A DNA stretch of 64,000 bases from Strongyloides papillosus (lineage: Eukaryota > Nematoda > Chromadorea > Rhabditida > Strongyloididae): positions 558,001-622,000 of the forward strand of contig SRSI01000014.1 of NCBI GenBank assembly GCA_005656395.1, written 5' to 3'. A program made the translations under genes and the position numbers. The notes under the pieces are model-generated. The model was not told where the DNA came from. It did not search any database and saw only the letters and a list, made by a program, of their open reading frames with translations. Positions 53,644-64,000 of this stretch are shown here, piece by piece; within the stretch, counting starts at the first letter, position 1, and each line of letters begins with the position of its first letter.

Positions 53644-54489
53644 TTTTTAATATTTTATAACATTTTGAAAATTAAATTCCCTTAAATAGTAAAATTACCA
53701 TCCAAAATAATTGGAAAATAAATATTTTGATTCTAAAGAATCAAAGAACAACAAATATGATTAAAAAAAATATTGATATCTTTTTACTGTAGATTAAAAA
53801 AGCTTCAACATTATAAAAATTAAATTTTTATTAAAAAAGTAAAATTTAAAAGATTTTATTTAGTATCAAAACGTAAGAAAAATAAACAAACAATTAATTG
53901 CAATATATGATTATGCTTTTGTTCAACTAATATGCAACCATGTATAAGTTTGAAACAAAAAGTGAATTATAAACATACAAAAATTAAATTAATATGTGTT
54001 TAGCATTTAAACGTTCGGGACTAGAAGATAGCCTGCATAATAGATTAAAATTGAGATCAAATAAGTGAAATAAGTTTAAGTAGTTTATTAAAAATCTACA
54101 TTTTACCCCCTCTTTTTTTAAATTGAAGATTGGTTTTTAAAGCAATCAGTTTACGGTTTGTAGAACCTTCACATTTATTTTAAATTTATAGCACTCTAAA
54201 ACTTCGTTGACTTTATCATACACGTTATCGAATTTGGCACAAAAATAATTTAACTATTTTGATCATTAGTAATTGCTATTAAAATAATATATATTATTAT
54301 TTATTTCTTATCAAATTTAATCATGAAAAATTAAATCTAAAAAAAATTCATTTTTTCATTCTATTTCTTTCTAGTCTTCTTAAAATAATAAACATATTAA
54401 AATGGTTCCATATAGTAAACAAAAATATAATATGTCCATCCAAAGCTTTTTAAATATTTGTATACATAATTTTAAATATTCTTGGAGTA
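53644..54489. other. AT-rich DNA, nothing recognised
   Basis: Immediate upstream region of the cysteine-rich gene. No clear promoter motif. Confidence 0.4.
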
Positions 54490-56505
54490 TACATGTATTA
54501 GCTAACTATTTTGTAGCCAAGAAATATAGCGTTATTATTCTACAGGCTCAAAATTAAATTTAAATTCTGATCAAAAGTTATAAATTTTCAAAATTTCTGT
54601 GCATTTTTCAAATTCAAATTAATGTAACTTTTTTATTAGAAAAGATGTTTTATGATCGTTGCCGATTACAAAAGAGCAGCTTATATCTATTTTTAAAATA
54701 TTATGAACGTAGAAACTCAAAAACTATTTTGAATTTTCTGGTATAAAAAATAACCATAAATTTTTTTGATATTTTAATTATTTTTAAAGATAATATTTCG
54801 ATAAGATAATTTTTGAAAATACGCTCTTACTATTCTTATAGGGTAAATAAATATATATCGAATGAGTATAACAACATTTACTACAATTAAATTTGAAAAA
54901 AGTTATGATTAGTTAAATATTGACTATTTTCATAATATTTCTAGCAATTAGAGAAAGTGTGCAAATTTATTTAATTTTTTACCATTAATAATGTTTATTA
55001 ACAAAAATATTAACGATATTATCATATTTTTTATTATTAACTTTTCGTATTTCAAACAAAGAGGGGTATGAAAATGGAATTAAATATACGATACTTTAAA
55101 ATGATAGGTAATAATGTTTCTTTAGAGTAATAGCTATGCAAAATAGTATGATGCGGTAGCAAATAATGTAAAAATATTGAAACAATTACTTTTTAAAAAG
55201 TTTGGGTAATAAAAGATATTGCAGTTTATTGGACAATATATGAACAAATGAGTAATATTACGTTAATTAACACATGTAAGTAATTATAATAATATTCATT
55301 TCGATATTTTTTTAATGTTGGAAATACAACTATTATGTTTTTAAAAGTATGATAATGGTGATCTTAGACAAATTTTTAATTTCCTTAAAAATCAAGTATA
55401 ATTAATGATATTATGACAGTTGCATGAGTACCTATTTTCTGAATTAAAATGTTATAAAAACTTCTTGAAAAATAACTCATAAAAATTTTTAAAAAAATTC
55501 ACAATTTTTTTGTTAAAGAATCACTTAAAATTGTTAGACGTATATGTTCGTGATATCTTAAGAATAGATAGAAAAGAAGTTACTTCTTTATAATAAAGTA
55601 AAATTTTATAGAAGTTTTATTGGTGCGCATATACAAAATAGTAGAAAACTTTTATTAGCAACAAATAAGAGTTTAAAAATAGTGGCTACTCAAATTTTTA
55701 TATTTTTTAAAATCTCATTGATATTTACTTACTATTATATAAATATTACTATTTCTAATATCTCCTTACACACGTTTCCAGAACTTTCTAAACACGTTAC
55801 TAGAACTAAAACAAGATTAACTTTTGAATAAAAAAAATAATTTTAAGTAAACTCAAAACTAGATAAATAAAATTTAGATGGCACATAACAGTTATATATT
55901 CATTTTCTCGATGAAAATTAGATTGCGTTACAAGAAGAGTTTTATTTTTTACTCTTTACTATTTTACCATAAGCAATAATCATAAAAAAATCTTTTCATA
56001 TAAAAAGTCACACTAATTGAAATTTAAAAAGTGAACCTAAATTTTGAAAACCTGTAACATCGAATGGAATCCAGACTCCTTTATGAAACTTATAAAGCTA
56101 GAATAATATGTATCTTAGTTACAAATTGTTATAATATTAGATATTAGTTCAAGAATAAGTGGAATTGTATATACAAATATCTGGAAGGTCTTACGTGGAC
56201 CATTCTTTATAGTTATGATATTTTAGGAATATGTAAAAATGAACTTACTTTTTCATAATCACACGCAATCATAAAGATATCTTCCGATGTAAAAAAATTT
56301 CATTTATTTAAAATACAAAATTGTACGTTAGTTTCGAAGAATAATAACTCTGCACATAATCAAAATTTCTTATTACAATTTGCAAAACTCTAACGGTATG
56401 TATCTTGGCTACAAAATAGTTGTATTACCACATTTTCATTTTTAAATTAAGCAGAGTTATATATGTGAATATCTGAAAAGCCTTAAGCGGGCTACCTTAT
56501 ATATT
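54490..56505. mobile_element. Cluster of degenerate foldback-element copies
   Basis: The stretch 54600-54930 (for example TAATGTAACTTTTTTATTAGAAA, TCGTTGCCGATTACAAAAGAGCA, AATATATATCGAATGAGTATA) is a decayed version of the arm of the 58625-60075 foldback. Two successive inverted end-pieces with ...AATATCTGGAAGGTCTTACG... and ...GAATATCTGAAAAGCCTTAAG...GGGCTACC lie at about 56090-56215 and 56350-56505, resembling the one at 29565-29735. Boundaries cannot be drawn by eye. Confidence 0.4.
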
Positions 56506-57000
56506 AATATTTTAACATGTTTTTTTCTAACTATTGTTTAAATGTCAAATAAATTAAGTTTAAGTAAATTAGAAAATGATAAATTTTGTTTAGTAAAAGC
56601 AAATTAAAAACTACAAAAAACTGTACAATTTAAAAAAAAAATTATTTTTGGAGAAATTTGAAGATTTAATTGTTGAACATTCTTTCATAAACAACTTTGA
56701 ATAATAGAAAGGACAAATTTTGACAAATGTTGATGAAATATTAGAAAATGTCCCACCCATTCAAAAAATAAAATTTTATCCGAATTTTAAGAATATCATG
56801 TGACAGCAAAAATATTGTAAACGACACAAAATATCAGTTTGTCGTACAAATTTTGCTATGATTTTTATAAAAATTTGTCTATACGACATCTTGAAGTTAT
56901 ATAACTGTTATTTATTTTGATATTTTTATGATATTATGCTCACCTTAAAATTTAATTTGTTTTCTATAATAGATTTTAAAGTAAATTATTAAAAGTTTAT
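56506..57000. other. AT-rich DNA, nothing recognised
   Basis: No coding signal. Confidence 0.4.
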
Positions 57001-57360
57001 TTTGTGTAAAGTTGTAAGCGTTTTAACAATCATTCTTTATAAAAATCTGCTAACAAAATTAAGTTTAGAAATTTAAATATTTCAAAAAATAATAAAGAAA
57101 ACTAATATTATCAGAAAATAATTTCCGATCTAGTATTTTGAAATGTATTGTAGAAAACAAATTATGTTCTAAGATAAAAATAACATCATAGAAAGATGGC
57201 AACTTATTCTAATAAATTCTTAATTAAAACTCTAATCTTTATATGCAAAATAATTACGATGAAATCAGTCACTAGTTAAAGAAATTTATATCATATCAAA
57301 CGAGACAAAGTTACTACATTTTACATTGATATGAGTCTTTTTTGTGTGTTATCATATTTA
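57001..57360. repeat. Degenerate direct duplication, copy B, first part
   Basis: Corresponds to positions 1-660 with substitutions and small deletions (for example GTGTAAAGTTGTAAGCGTTTTA against GTGTAAAATTGTAAACGTTTTA, and GAAATGTATTGTAGAAAACAAATTA). Similarity ends where about 3.7 kb of other DNA begins. Confidence 0.6.
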
Positions 57361-58624
57361 TTTTAAAAATTTTCTTTATTTTACAAGAAAAAAACTTTTC
57401 TCACATAATGATTAATATTCAAAAATCTCAATTGTTATTATTACTTTTTATCATTTTTAAAATCAATATCACCAAGTCTTATAAAATGACGAATTAGTTT
57501 GTTGTTAATTTTTAGAATAATTTGTATCTCATAATCACTTATTTAAAATCGTATTCACATCTTGTTACTCCGTACATGGAATTTTATTAAACTCTTCAGT
57601 TTTTTTTATATCTTCTTCATCTATTATACATAGTTTTATTAAATTAGTTGCACTATACATAAACAAAAAAACTTAATTAAAAATTAAAAAAATGCCAAAC
57701 AAATTTTATTTCTTCAATTAATATCATTTATTCTAACTTAAGAATACTTAACTCAAATTTCTATTTTTAGTTAACCTAAAATATTAAAAAAGTATTATTA
57801 ACATACAAAGTGGGACAAAATAAATGAAAAAAATAATGCCTTTTTGAATTAAACAAAAATAGTAATTATTTCAAATAATTAAACATTTATTTATTCTTAA
57901 TAATGTAAGAATTTTATCTAATTTTGATTGTAAACTCTTTTCATATCTGTAAAGCATTTAGTTGTTTAGAATATAACAAATTTATATTTCTACACTTTAA
58001 AGATGTTATTGCTTTATATCTTACTATTTTTTATCGAAAATATAGTTTTTTATATCTCTCAAAAAAATATCGTGAATATAGATGTCAAATGACTAAACCA
58101 GATTTTTATCAAAATAAACAAAATTTTTACTAAAAGTTTCTAATTGGATAACTTGTAAATAGTGTTTAATTGCTATTTTGATTGAACAAAAAAACTCTAC
58201 TAAATAATCATAGTACCATTAATTTCAATTTGATTTGAAGGAAGTTATAAGTAGACAAATATTATTAATTTCATATTTTTTCAAAGTGTAAAATGCAAAT
58301 ATTATATCTCTAACATTAATGATACAGAATAATGTTATTAAAAGTACATTCTAATTTGCAAATTACTACATGTTTGTTTACATATGGTTAATAAAACAAT
58401 AATTTTTATCACCTGAATTACTGAAGAAATGATTTCATGAAAACTTTTATATAATTTAAAAGTATTTTTTACTTGTTTACATAATTATTATTTTATAAAA
58501 AAATTTCTTTGCATCTTCTTAGATTATTGCAAATTTAATTTTTTTGAATTGTTAATATTTGAAATGCAACATTTAGTAAATAAATTAATTTTGCAAAAAC
58601 TTTTGTAAGACCTAAAGAGATATA
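57361..58624. other. DNA inserted within duplication copy B, left of the foldback
   Basis: AT-rich, with a 69-codon frame at 57924-58133 that has no motif. It is absent at the matching place in copy A (near 660-720). Confidence 0.4.
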
Positions 58625-60075
58625 CAGAGTGGGCCAAAAGTAGCTCCCTAGGTATTCGCATATATAACTTCTCTTGTAGACTAGCTACAAAGATGGTATT
58701 ATAGTCATTTTGTAGCCCTTGATCTTGCATAAATTATATTTTAGTTTTATAACAAAATTTGTATTCTAGGCGGAGTTATGGGTATTCAAAATTAGGAATC
58801 ATTTTTGACATATATGAAATGTAACTTTTTTATATAGAAAGATATTTAAATGCTTGTTGCTGATTATGAAAGCCCAACTTGTTTTGTACTTAGTCCTAAA
58901 ATTTTATAAATTTTGAAGTTCGGCAACTATGTTTAATTTTTTGAAAAAGAAAAAAAATCACAATTTTTGTCAAAATTTTGATGTTTTTTTAAAATTAAGG
59001 AACGATGAGGTCAGTTTTAAAAGTATTTTATAAGTATTCTGATAGAGTAATCAAAGCTCTATCGAATGAGTATATGACCGTTTTGAGCGGTTGATTTTGA
59101 AAGAAGTTATGATTTGCCAAAGTTGACTTTTTGACACTTTCATTTGAAAATTAAAATACAAATAATACTTTCCCCGATCTTTATGGTATTCTAATAGCAA
59201 TAATAAAACTACTTATACATACTAGTTAACAGATTATTACTTATTTATTCATACATTGTCTAAACAACTGAAATATTTTTTATCACCCAAATTTTAAAAA
59301 AAAGTAATTTTTCCAATGTTTTTACGCGATTTACTATCATTTTATACTATTTTGTATATTTATTATCCTGTAAGAATAATTTTACGTGCTTTTTAAAATT
59401 ATCATATATTCAATCGTAATTCCATATCCTCTTATTTTTAAAAAATAAGCATCTAATGATCAATATAAGATAATATTTTTAATACTTTTTAAAAAAAACA
59501 TAATTCGTACCCGAAAAATTGAAAAAAATTGACATATTTTTCTTTTTTTACTAGAATTATTGTGTAAAATAGTCAATCTTTGAATATTCATAACTTTTTT
59601 TTAACTCAATAAAATTTAGTGGTACTATGCTTATTCGATAGAGCTTTGTTTACTCTATCAGAATACTTATAGAACATTTTTAAAACTTACCTCATCGTTC
59701 TTTAATTTTAAAAAAACATCGAAATTTTGACAAAAATTGTGATTTTTTTTCTTTTTCAAAAAATTAAACATAGTTACTGGACTTCAAAATTTAAAAACTT
59801 TTAGGACTAAGTACAAAACAAGTTGGGCTTTCATAATCAGCAACAAACATTTAAATATCTTTCTGTATAAAAAAGTTACATTTAAAATATGCCAAAAATG
59901 ACATCTAAATTTGAAGATCCATAACTCCGCCTAGAATCAAAATTTTGTTATAAAACTAAAATATAATTTATGCAAGATCAAGGGCTACAAAATGACTATA
60001 ATACCATCTTTGTAGCTAGTCTACAAGAGAAGTTATATATGCGAATACCTGGGGAGCTACTTTTGGCCCACCCTG
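58625..60075. mobile_element. Foldback transposon with long inverted arms and TA flanks
   Basis: The left arm starts CAGAGTGGGCCAAAAGTAGC (58625) and the right arm ends with its near-complement GCTACTTTTGGCCCACCCTG (60075); TA flanks both ends. The arms match at high identity for about 440 bp (to the CTGATAGAGTAA...AAGCTCTATCGAA block at about 59040-59066 and 59637-59663) and more weakly for another 80-100 bp. The loop of about 400-550 bp holds no gene. The tips match those of the 30026-30928 element, which carries a transposase HTH remnant, so that family probably mobilised it. It is the best-preserved foldback here. Confidence 0.85.
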
Positions 60076-61059
60076 TATATTAACCTCTTAATAAAAATAT
60101 AAATCGAAGATGTCAGTCAATAAATATAATTACAAGAATTTGTTATATTTTGAAATATTAATCTTCTACTATAGTTTTATCTTATGCCACTTATATTCAA
60201 ATACAAATTATACATCAAAAAACTAAATTTTACGTGTTATTTTTATGAGTTCTTAGAGTTTCCTATGATTTTGTTGGAGTACAATATGCTTAACTTCTTT
60301 ATGTTGTTTTATTATCATTTTATATTGCTTATTTCAAAATTGTTATTATAAATAAATAATATTTTTAATTGTTGAAACAACTTCTTCCTATTTGTATTTA
60401 CATGTGAATCAAAGAATCCTTCTTAGACAAATAGAATTTTTTATTAAGAAGAGTTGTAAAAACGGTTACATTGAAAAACGTAATTTAGTGTAATTTTAAC
60501 TGCTTTTGATGACTAGTTACATTATTAAAAAACATGCTGAAGATTATCAATAATGAACTTGATAAAAATTTTTAAAGGTGTTCATTTAATCTCACAGATA
60601 CAATAATAATTTATAAAAAAATAGATAATTATTTTTTTTAATTTACAATATTATACTCACTTTATTAATTTTTTTTTATAATTTTAATAGAGACTTCCCA
60701 TTTGATATCAGTCTTATTAATTTCTATAAATGAATATTTTTCCAGTACATAAATAGTTAAGAAAAAGTTTAAACATTAAGTTTTTTTCAATACATAATAT
60801 TTTTGCACACTCAATCTTATGTTACATTATATATAGGTAAACAACTAAAAACACCTTTAAGCACCATAAAACGTTCTTATTTATTTAGTCTATTGTACTA
60901 ACTCATATCATAAAACCTTATGCTTTCTTTGTTTTCATAACAATAGATGCCAAATATTTTAAAATTTAATTTAGACTTTTCTCTAAACGCTATTTTTTAG
61001 TTATAAAACTTTAAGAAATTTTTTAACTATTAGTACAATTATATTTAAATATTTTTAAA
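60076..61059. other. DNA inserted within duplication copy B, right of the foldback
   Basis: AT-rich, nothing recognised. Confidence 0.4.
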
Positions 61060-63999
61060 TGAACATGTAGCTTACTGAGATTGTTATTTTTATCATATAT
61101 TTTTATTAATAGTATTCATTGTTAATATAATTTATTTATTTAAATTTTCTAGATATTGCATATTTTTTAATGAACTAATTGGTGTTATTGTAGATTAATC
61201 GTGTAGAAATGAAAATAGTTTATTTAAGCAAAACAAATACAAAATAAATGTATAAATCAAGACTACTCTTAACACAATTTGTTCAATCTTATATACTCTT
61301 ATTTCTATACTTCTTTCCCATAACATCATTTTCTGATAAAATGTTATTGTTTTATCTTGATTGGATTTTGTTTATGCTTCTACAATCGTTTTCTTTCAAT
61401 ACATCTTATTCCTCCATTTTTTTAAAATATAATAATTATTTTTTTAGTTATATGACATTTTGAGAAAACATTACAACAAAATATATCTAGGGATTTAAAT
61501 AACAATCAAGTTCCTGAGCGCTTGTGCATGATAAATCAGCTTTAAACAATGATTTTTTAAATAAAATATTAAAGGTATTGATGGTAAACTCGATCAAGAT
61601 AAATTCTTTGGAAGTTAAAAATTTTTTAAGAAAACATTTAAGAAATTTCTTGACACTTTGTAACGCTCAAAATATGTTAAGTTAGTAAAGTTTTATCATA
61701 AGAGGTGTATTGTCAGAGAGAATCTAATTTTTGAAAAAGAATAACACTAAAAACTTTGCTTTACATTAAGAAATCTGTTTTTTAGTATAATAGGCTGTAA
61801 AATTTCATTATAAGCAAAACAAACTTTCCTTGATGTATCCTAATTGGTATTTTTCTACTTAAAAAGGAGGGGGAATGTTATACTAAAAAATCTAAATTTA
61901 CTATATTACTTTTTTCAAACGTCTTTTATATTCTCTTAGTGTATTTTCTTTATTGAATGAATGTTTTGTTAAAATTCTTATAACTAAAAACTATTTATTT
62001 TTATTAGACATAATTATCCTTTGTTAGTCATTTACTTTTTCAAAAAATATGCATAGGATTATAATGCATTGGAAATTCCTACTAAAGAGGATGCTATAAG
62101 TAAATTATAAAACTTTTATGGAGGTGTTAAAAATAAATTTTTCATAGTTGTTGAATTTGATATCATAAAAGTGCAAAAAATATTTGGAAACTATGATGAA
62201 CATTTATGTTCAACAATTAGAATTTTTGATGCTTTTAATAAAGAAAGGTTAATATTATTTGATGGTACATTTTAAAATGACTCTGTAGTTTTAAAGCATC
62301 TAATATTTTCATGATTTTATGAAAATAAAATAATTTACATCATTAAGTTATTCAAACCTAAGTATAAAATATTTTTATGTTTGTAAGATGCTTTAAAAAA
62401 TGTATAATAAAAGTTTCGAAGAACTTATTTAACTAAAAAATAAATTATTTAAAAATTATGGTAACTTATGGTGATTGCATAAATTAGTATCTAATAGCTA
62501 TAAATAGTTTTTTAGGAAAAAATAAAATTGATTTACGTATGAAAAATTATAGTTAGATCAATTATAGAGTTTAATAATTTCCCCTTGACATAATATATTC
62601 AAAGTTGGTACTGAGAATATTGATAAGATAAAAAATTTAAAAGACTTTATAGCTACTACTATTACGGAAGCTTGATTAATAAATATTCAAAAAAGAAAAT
62701 TTTGCTCTTAATTTTATAAATTAAGTAATTACTTAATTTCTTTCTGTTGCCTTTTATTGATTTTTTTAATCTTTAGATAGTTTTTAAATAACTTTTTTTT
62801 TGATAGTTATTGGTCATTCAGGATAAACTACAAAAATAAATGGAATTGTTCATTTTAAATATGAATATGTCAAAAATACTTTCAAGGTTTTTGATAATAA
62901 AAAAGTGAATAATAACTACTCAAAACTTATTTAATAAATAGTTTTTTAATAAATAAAATTTTTGTAGTTAATCGATAAAAAATATGTTGTAAAATATTAT
63001 TTTTATTTTAGAAATTTTAATATCAATTTGATTTTTTTAAAACCGATATTTTTACTATTAAAATAAATTTAAGCAAACAATTTTCGTCAGTTATTTGACA
63101 TTTCTTAAGACTACTTTTGTTGAATTAATTTAAAGAAATAAATTGTTTTGGATTAATTCGATTTATGATAATGTTTATCGTTAAATATTATTTATATGCT
63201 AACAATATATGTTTTATATTTTTGACAAAACACAATTCACTTGTAGCATCTTAACGATTGTGTTTCCATTAAATAAAATCATTGAAATATTTTTTCCAAA
63301 TAAAAATATCTAAATATTATTACAAAGACAATGTAAATTTACCTTCCAAAATTGAACTTTTGTTCACTATAACACATTTAGTTAAATTTATTGATCTTAA
63401 ATGTATATTTCAGTAAATTACTCTTTGTTTTCAAATTTTTCAAAAGTAAATTAAAATGACTTTTTTAAAATTGAGAAGAACAATTCTACATTAAAGATAT
63501 TTTTAAAAAATTATTAGATATTAGATTTTTTCAAAATTACTACGGTATTTAAGATAGATTTGGATTTGTTTCTTTAAATAATGCAGAAACGATAAATCTT
63601 TATTTTATATGATTATCATATCATACCTTTTTAATTTGTTCTTAGTCTAAACTACTAGCAAAAAGTTATTAACGTTAATTCCTAAAAAATAAAGTAATAT
63701 ATAATGTAACAATTAAAAAAATTTGCTTTTGTATAATTACTGCCATATAATTATTATTCAAATTAAAAATTTTAAATAATTCTAAATTTTTATTGTTGAA
63801 GGACCGATTACACAACTATCTAGTAATAAAAATCAAATTTTTTAATTGTATTTTCCTGTAGTAGTAAAAATTAGTAGAACAAAAAATATTGATTTGCTTT
63901 ATTTTAAACGATCATATTGAAATAAATAAACCAGAAAAATTGAAATTGTTATTTCCCCCATATTACATGAAAAGGCAATATATTAAGTTGATCTAAAAT
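61060..63999. repeat. Degenerate direct duplication, copy B, second part
   Basis: Corresponds in order to about 740-3560. Clear landmarks include ACAATCAAGTTCC...CGCTTG (61502), AATCATTGAAAT...CCAAATAAAAATATCTAAATATTATTA (63285-63330) and TATTGATTT...TTTAAACGATCATATTGAA (63890). It holds a coding relic related to that in copy A, at about 61502-62480. The similarity runs to the window edge. Confidence 0.65.
61570..62480 (+). pseudogene. Coding relic in duplication copy B, family unknown
   Basis: Protein-like pieces in the same order as copy A: KLDQDKFFGS, FKKFLDTL, a stretch beginning NFYGGVKNKFFIVVEFDI (about 62106) that stays open through YDEHLCSTIRIFDAFNKERL and ILFDGTF, and KSFEELI-like remains near 62410. 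Stops and frame changes interrupt it elsewhere. The open stretch of about 55 codons is the best-preserved part of either copy and would be the best query for identifying the family. Confidence 0.35.
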
Positions 64000-64000
64000 A

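Noticed and set aside
58524..58730. Minus-strand 68-codon frame at the left end of the foldback
   Set aside because: It reads through the inverted repeat; the frame has no motif and the other arm does not keep it as a gene.

Overview
The window is nuclear DNA of a very AT-rich animal (by eye about four fifths A+T). The best host clue is an astacin-type zinc metalloprotease with signal peptide, propeptide, EGF-like and CUB regions and a 31-nt intron. Such enzymes, short introns and AT-rich genomes are typical of the clade IV parasitic nematodes of the Strongyloides group. The genus is an inference and was not tested. Most of the window is decayed: dead gene fragments, fossil transposons and AT-rich DNA in which I see nothing. 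I found no rRNA, tRNA, CRISPR array or bacterial feature.

Layout. 1-3560: one copy of a degraded block whose second copy lies at 57001-57360 plus 61060-63999. 5229-6036: gene fragments around an LTR-like segment. 6764-8235: the astacin, intact through its catalytic domain but frameshifted twice downstream. 8520-9806: small coding relics. 10912-21948: an 11-kb Ty3/gypsy LTR retrotransposon, the centrepiece. 28010-31000: a degenerate foldback element, a 38-bp palindromic satellite and a TA-flanked element with a transposase HTH remnant. 35226-36116: another foldback. 40970-47000: dead gene fragments, a piggyBac deletion derivative and a short element with GC-rich ends. 49091-51720: a mariner deletion derivative and a DIRS-like reverse transcriptase relic. 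53165-53643: a small intact-looking two-exon gene for a secreted cysteine-rich protein. 54490-60075: degenerate foldbacks and one well-kept 1.45-kb foldback.

The retrotransposon has 157/158-bp LTRs that differ at two places, ATTT target duplications, a primer-binding site and a polypurine tract. Its pol ORF (protease, RT, RNase H, integrase) is one uninterrupted 1268-codon frame. Two things are unusual. First, between the broken gag and the protease lies a module with a signal peptide, a Cys-containing region, a roughly 370-residue coiled coil and a hydrophobic segment. Second, about 3.1 kb between pol and the 3' LTR carries, on the opposite strand, at least two genes with recognisable introns: a small membrane protein near the 3' LTR and a larger soluble protein convergent with pol. 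Antisense introns would survive retrotransposition because the sense genomic RNA cannot be spliced at them. This is the best candidate for an undescribed system in the window.

Several frameshifts fall in otherwise well-kept genes (astacin, gag), so residual indel errors in the assembly are possible and should be excluded first.
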